33,544 bases of DNA from a virus, in IMG/VR virus record IMGVR_UViG_3300033049_000174, positions 1 through 33,544 of that record. One strand, given 5' to 3'. The translations under genes were made by a program, and so were the position numbers. The first letter of the stretch is position 1; each line of letters begins with the position of its first letter. The notes under the pieces were generated by a model. The model did no database searches. It was not told the origin of the DNA and worked only from the letters and a program-made list of their open reading frames with translations. Positions 29,658-33,544 of this stretch are shown one piece after another.

Positions 29658-31010
29658 CTAACCCATATTTAATGTGCCTTCAGTTTCTTGTTCAACCTTA
29701 AGCAATTCTTCTTGGTACCCACCTTCAGGAAGTTTGCCAGTAGCAATGTAATCCCAGTAAGTTGAGAATGAATTTTTTCCCGCCAATGCGCCTTCATAAA
29801 GTTGCCTAGCCAAATTGATATCATAAGATTGATTTGAGAATTCAGCTTTTACCGTGAACACATAATCATTAGGATTTAGCCCAAGCCATTGCGCTGCATA
29901 TTTTAATGCCTGCTCAATACCTTCAGCAGCACAAGTCACAATACTGTGTAAACTTGCGTGCTGATCATCTTGTCTTGCTCGACGTGCTTCACCTGATTCT
30001 TGAGTATTGGTGTCAATAACCTTTGCACCAGCTTCTAATGCAGCATTCTTTTGAGAATCCATTTCAGCTTTGGTTTTATCAATTCCTACGCCTTGAATCT
30101 CCAAATATCCGCATTCAGCACCCTGAGGTAAATCCCAAACTGCCATTACACCAGTAACACTGATTTCGTCATCATTGGACAAGCCACTAATCCATGGTTG
30201 AGGATGAGCCGTATGATGCAGTGATTGAAAATAATCCGCTGATAACTGGTAATACTTGATCGCAGCCTTTGCCATCGATAACAATGGAATTGATCCAACA
30301 TTGGGCGAATTATTCGTTGCACCGATAAAAACAAAAGTAATGAAACCTAGATTTTTATCACCAATTTTCGGTGTCTTTTCTTCAGTTTTACCACCATCAT
30401 GCAGGAACACTTCAAAAGTACCATCGTTCAATTCTAAAGAGCGCTGAACTGTCTTTGTGCTATGGCTGAACTTATCTTCACCTGAACTATGTTGTTCTTC
30501 TAAAACAACCAAAGTGGTGTCCTTTCGACCACCAACACTGTTTTCCTTCCAGTTGATGATAGACAGTGCGTCATACAGAGCAAAATAAGGTTTTCCATCA
30601 CCATCTACATCGATGTAAAGCCCACAACGGCCAAATTCAATAATCTGCTCAACTATTCGAATGAATAACTGCTTTAATCCGAATCCATCATTTGTTGCAT
30701 TTTCTTCTAAATGCTTCATCAAATTGCTTTTGATTTGAATTTCAGGAGTAAGTTTAGAAACTAAACCAATCATAGTTCGCAATGAATCTTGGACCCATAA
30801 TGGATATTGAGCACGTTGCAAATATCCAGCGTAAATCTCTTTACCTAATGGACTTTGTTTTTCAGCTTCGATTTGACCTGCTGATTTTGGTAGATACTTG
30901 GTTGTAGCTTCTTTTATGGTTTCTTCGCCAGCAACAGAGCTTGAATCTCGCATCAGTTGCCAACTCTTTTTGACCGCTGCGTACTGCGGATGTTGATCTG
31001 TCACTGCCAT
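29658..31010 (-). CDS. Portal protein (DUF4055 type)
   Basis: 450 residues forming the DNA entry ring. Pattern includes KSWQLMRDSSSVAGEETIKE, KYLPKSAGQIEAEKQ, RTMIGLVSKLTPEI, FIRIVEQIIEFGRCGLYIDV and KVIDTNTQESGEARRARQDD, which fits DUF4055-type portals. It lies directly after the large terminase, and a terminator-like hairpin separates them. Size matches. Confidence 0.9.
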   Translation of the reverse strand: MAVTDQHPQYAAVKKSWQLMRDSSSVAGEETIKEATTKYLPKSAGQIEAEKQSPLGKEIYAGYLQRAQYPLWVQDSLRTMIGLVSKLTPEIQIKSNLMKHLEENATNDGFGLKQLFIRIVEQIIEFGRCGLYIDVDGDGKPYFALYDALSIINWKENSVGGRKDTTLVVLEEQHSSGEDKFSHSTKTVQRSLELNDGTFEVFLHDGGKTEEKTPKIGDKNLGFITFVFIGATNNSPNVGSIPLLSMAKAAIKYYQLSADYFQSLHHTAHPQPWISGLSNDDEISVTGVMAVWDLPQGAECGYLEIQGVGIDKTKAEMDSQKNAALEAGAKVIDTNTQESGEARRARQDDQHASLHSIVTCAAEGIEQALKYAAQWLGLNPNDYVFTVKAEFSNQSYDINLARQLYEGALAGKNSFSTYWDYIATGKLPEGGYQEELLKVEQETEGTLNMG

Positions 31011-31018
31011 ATTAATAC

Positions 31019-31043
31019 CAATAAAAAAAGCACCCGAAGGTGC
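31019..31043 (-). terminator. Terminator-like hairpin between terL and portal
   Basis: Stem GCACC-UUCG... written on the minus strand as GCACC-TTCG-GGTGC (31030-31034 with 31039-31043), then seven U and ATTGG. Stem of only five pairs, but with a stable C(UUCG)G loop. Confidence 0.7.
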
Positions 31044-31050
31044 ATACTAT

Positions 31051-32544
31051 TTAAGCCATCCCTCGAATTCTTCGAGTTTTGACTTTTCTTTCTCGCTTAT
31101 TCATCGCTACACCAAACATGCGGAATGCATCAGCACCATGAGAGGTATGATCATGCAGAGGTTTATCTTTCCAACACCCTTTTTTGTCATCCCACTCTTT
31201 ACGATAGTTTTCTAAATGAGAAATACCTTCTTCACACTTGGTTTCATCAAACTCACAGTATTTAAGGATCTCACGAGTCTGTTCTATACCATCCATCACA
31301 CCTATGCTTTCAACCACTTCAAATCGAACGGAATAGATTTCACCATCGATTTCATAACCTTCTTTAGCGATATCTAGACGAGATTTAGCATCACCTGTTA
31401 AAGAACGGTTTTTGATGTCGTGTGGTGCGTAGTGTTTTGAATATGTGTAGCCTCTATCTTTCAACACTTTAAAGTAATGTCTTAAGCCTTCACCCGAGTT
31501 CTCGTAGTAATCAATGACTTGATAACATTCATCAGATATTTTCCTGATAAACCAAATTGCCATTGAGTCTGAAACGCCTAAATCCCAAAAGGTCATTACT
31601 GGCAAATGATCATTACTTGGTAACTCACCAACTCGACCATTTGCATATAAGAATTTAAATTGCTTCTTGTAATATGCGCCTTCAACTGATTGCTGAAATG
31701 CCTCAGATGGAATGCTTGGATATTCTCGCTTGATGTCATCACCCAAAGTCTTTTCTTTGGATGCATACCATGACTGTTGTTCAGGTGTGGTATTTATTTT
31801 GTATTTTGCCTTTAACTCAGCAAAATAGTCTTTTAAACGCTGCGGTATTTCTCCAGCAACTGGTAAGGCATATTCACCATTTTTCCACCAAGAGAAGAAA
31901 AAGAATTTCCAGTCCAAGATTCCTAATGTTCTGCCTTGTAATTGAAGCTTTTCAGCTTCTTGGCAGTAATCATAAAAATAACCAGCCTTACCCTCAGCTG
32001 TTGATTCAAGTGTGATTTTTCCATCAACACTTACAGCTTCAAACGCACCAGTGACAATTTCACGCGCTTTATCTGGATATTTGGCACAAATTTTACCAAA
32101 CTCAGAAATATGCAGTCGTTTTAATGTACCACCACGAAATGAAGTACTTACTGTAACTGAACCACCTTTCTTAAATACTAGCTCTTCTTTTGTTTCGATA
32201 AGAAGTGGATTTGCAGCTCTTAAAGGGTGAGGTAATTTCTCATAAGCATATTTAACTTTCTCACGAAACAAGCGCTTAGCATCATGTAAGGTATGTGCAA
32301 TCAATGCACATTTATCGGACATGAATAAAGCAGCATCTAATTGAATAATACAAACTTCTGTTGTGAATCCAAGCTGCCTTGCTTTTAAAATAATGTTTCT
32401 TGACCACTCGTTTTCAAAGTATTCAAGTTGTTCAAGAGTCATCTTGAATTTGACTTGTTTACCTTTTTTATCAGTAATGTAGTAGAGGTTATTTAATCGC
32501 CAGTGCTGATCAACAAGTTTTGCTCTATGCTCAGGTTTAAGCAT
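31051..32544 (-). CDS. terL: Terminase large subunit
   Basis: 497 residues; the ATPase and nuclease motor that packages DNA. The Walker A-like motif is LKARQLGFTTEV near residues 53-64. The Walker B-like LHISEFGK follows near residue 147, and ESTAEG, a coupling-type motif, near residue 182. Nuclease region: MTFWDLGVSDSMAIW near residue 316 and HTSHGADAFRMFG near the C-terminus, with acidic residues in place. It lies directly after the small subunit. Typical length for the group. Confidence 0.93.
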   Translation of the reverse strand: MLKPEHRAKLVDQHWRLNNLYYITDKKGKQVKFKMTLEQLEYFENEWSRNIILKARQLGFTTEVCIIQLDAALFMSDKCALIAHTLHDAKRLFREKVKYAYEKLPHPLRAANPLLIETKEELVFKKGGSVTVSTSFRGGTLKRLHISEFGKICAKYPDKAREIVTGAFEAVSVDGKITLESTAEGKAGYFYDYCQEAEKLQLQGRTLGILDWKFFFFSWWKNGEYALPVAGEIPQRLKDYFAELKAKYKINTTPEQQSWYASKEKTLGDDIKREYPSIPSEAFQQSVEGAYYKKQFKFLYANGRVGELPSNDHLPVMTFWDLGVSDSMAIWFIRKISDECYQVIDYYENSGEGLRHYFKVLKDRGYTYSKHYAPHDIKNRSLTGDAKSRLDIAKEGYEIDGEIYSVRFEVVESIGVMDGIEQTREILKYCEFDETKCEEGISHLENYRKEWDDKKGCWKDKPLHDHTSHGADAFRMFGVAMNKRERKVKTRRIRGMA

Positions 32545-32556
32545 ATGCCCTCCTTA

Positions 32557-33297
32557 TTAATCCCCTTTGCTTAATTCATCCATCAAATCGGAAAGAGATT
32601 GAATTTCTATAGTGCCTGAATGTTCTATCTTTCCTGCAAACATACCAATATGTTGACCAACCAGCTTTAAAGCAGCCATTTGATCATTCATTTTGATTTC
32701 AATGCCTTCTTTGGTCTGCTTTGCACCTGCATACAATAATTGAGCTGACTCACTTAAAGTTGACGTGTCTTCAATGTGCAAATAACCTTTACCTTCGCCA
32801 TCACATGACGGGCATTCGGGATGAGGTGGTTTAGTTCTGCGAAATCCATAACCACCAACATCAGTTGGATAGTTACAACGATAATCTGGATCTTCTTTTT
32901 GAATTTCTCTCTCTTCAGCTATCGTTTGTTGTAAAGCATTTTCAAATTCTGCTTCATCACGCCACTGGTATTGATGGTCTTCACCCCAACAAAAACGGCA
33001 ATTTATTAATTTGTGTTTTACCAGTTCACGCGGGTCAGCTGTAGCAACTGCCCAAAGCCGAGATAAAACATCAACCTGCTCAATATGTAATTCTTTTGCA
33101 CGTTCACCTTTAAGAAAGTTGATGCGATCCTGCATATCAGGATTACTCCAAGCTCTCCAAGAGGTACTCTTATCCGCATACCCTGCCAATTCACCAGCCT
33201 TGGCAATGTTTAAGCACTTTAAGTATTCTTGTGCTAACCGTTCGCGACGGTCATCATTTAATGGCTCACTCCCTTTCGGAAGCTCTATATCTTCCAT
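32557..33297 (-). CDS. terS: Terminase small subunit with zinc-binding insert
   Basis: 246 residues. N-terminal helix-turn-helix type region (DDRRERLAQEYLKCLNIAKA, GELAGYADKSTSWRAWSNPD) and RELVKHKL fit Terminase_2-type small subunits that recognise the packaging site. A C100-x2-C103 pair and a C162-x2-C165 pair (CPSCDGEG) bracket an acidic insert, suggesting a zinc site like that seen in DnaJ-like repeats. The C-terminal part (NDQMAALKLVGQHIGMFAGK) is helical. The gene follows a terminator and precedes terL by 12 bases. Confidence 0.9.
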   Translation of the reverse strand: MEDIELPKGSEPLNDDRRERLAQEYLKCLNIAKAGELAGYADKSTSWRAWSNPDMQDRINFLKGERAKELHIEQVDVLSRLWAVATADPRELVKHKLINCRFCWGEDHQYQWRDEAEFENALQQTIAEEREIQKEDPDYRCNYPTDVGGYGFRRTKPPHPECPSCDGEGKGYLHIEDTSTLSESAQLLYAGAKQTKEGIEIKMNDQMAALKLVGQHIGMFAGKIEHSGTIEIQSLSDLMDELSKGD

Positions 33298-33308
33298 AAA
33301 GGAATCTC

Positions 33309-33335
33309 CAATAAAAAACCTCCCGAAGGAGGTTT
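33309..33335 (-). terminator. Intrinsic terminator before terS
   Basis: Stem AAACCTCC/GGAGGTTT (33316-33323 with 33328-33335), loop UUCG on the minus strand, then TTTTTTATTGG. It comes right after the partial upstream gene. Confidence 0.85.
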
Positions 33336-33340
33336 AGTTA

Positions 33341-33544
33341 TTAACCAACTAACTGCTTACGAAAGGATTTATGGATCATCTCTTTTATGTCATCTTCTAA
33401 GTTGGCTTCAAATATAAGAATAATACTTGCAGATTCAAATTCAAAAGACGACTTATCATATTCTTGACCAGATAGATAAAGTTCTAGATTCCCGCTATTA
33501 CTTATATCTGAGAATCCAAATTTATCTCCACAAATATTTACTAA
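33341..33544 (-). CDS. C-terminal part of an unknown gene (cut by window edge)
   Basis: Open frame of 67 codons ending TAA at 33343-33341, with no start inside the window. The residues read VNICGDKFGFSDISNSGNLE, then SGQEYDKSSFEFESASIIL, then LEDDIKEMIHKSFRKQLVG. There are no membrane segments or motifs that I recognise. The small protein ends a few bases before the terminator that precedes terS. Its true length and start lie outside the window, so no product can be named. Confidence 0.7.
   Translation of the reverse strand, partial: LVNICGDKFGFSDISNSGNLELYLSGQEYDKSSFEFESASIILIFEANLEDDIKEMIHKSFRKQLVG

Noticed and set aside
33298-33544. cos or pac site near the terminase genes
   Set aside because: No convincing cos arms or repeats are visible; only a partial gene and a terminator lie there.
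1-33544. tRNA genes, integrase, att sites, insertion sequences
   Set aside because: None was recognised on either strand; the window appears to hold only the late arm of the phage.

Overview
The window is one long late operon of a temperate, lambda-like (long non-contractile tail) siphophage or prophage. Almost every gene lies on the minus strand, so the operon reads from right to left. The low G+C content, the style of the tail proteins and the secreted morons suggest an Acinetobacter host. That is a judgement from family resemblance, not a database result. No integrase, early-region repressor or att site is present, so only the packaging-to-lysis arm is seen.

Layout, right to left. (1) 33544-28306: end of an unknown gene, then small and large terminase, portal, minor head protein and a small protein. 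(2) 28206-24913: scaffold, major capsid protein, a coiled-coil protein, head-tail adaptor, a protein with an HExxH motif, and a head-tail stopper-like protein. (3) 24861-23978: a two-gene moron with its own promoter and a bidirectional terminator. (4) 23924-22948: gp10-like and tail-terminator proteins and a small unknown. (5) 22835-21607: a C4-type antisense RNA, a KilA-N antirepressor and a small partner gene. (6) 21542-14886: tail tube, frameshifted G/GT tail chaperones, two small membrane proteins and the tape measure. (7) 14820-12384: five secreted or membrane-anchored accessory proteins, two of them paralogs. (8) 12365-10824: a locus arranged like phage P22 immI, with divergent Mnt-like and Arc-like ribbon-helix-helix repressors, a candidate sar-like antisense RNA and a BRO-N antirepressor. 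(9) 10748-10104: a secreted protein with two TonB C-terminal-type domains. (10) 10032-1285: tail tip proteins M, a fibre-like protein, L, K, I, J and a DUF4376-like protein. (11) 1243-1: holin, GH24 lysozyme and nested Rz/Rz1 spanins.

The structural genes follow the usual order of assembly: packaging, capsid, neck, tail tube, tape measure, tail tip and lysis. Accessory cassettes are inserted at nearly every module boundary. Nineteen intrinsic-terminator-like hairpins sit between genes, several overlapping the stop codon of the gene before, so late transcription probably needs antitermination or extensive readthrough. The two antirepressor loci are controlled differently: one by a cis-encoded C4-type RNA as in phage P1, the other by Arc/Mnt-type proteins plus a candidate antisense RNA as in P22. 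Together they are the most unusual aspect of the window.

No stretch longer than about 300 bases lacks a gene once three small or partial genes are added (11794-11973, 19596-19772 and 33341-33544). No tRNA, rRNA, CRISPR array or insertion sequence was seen.
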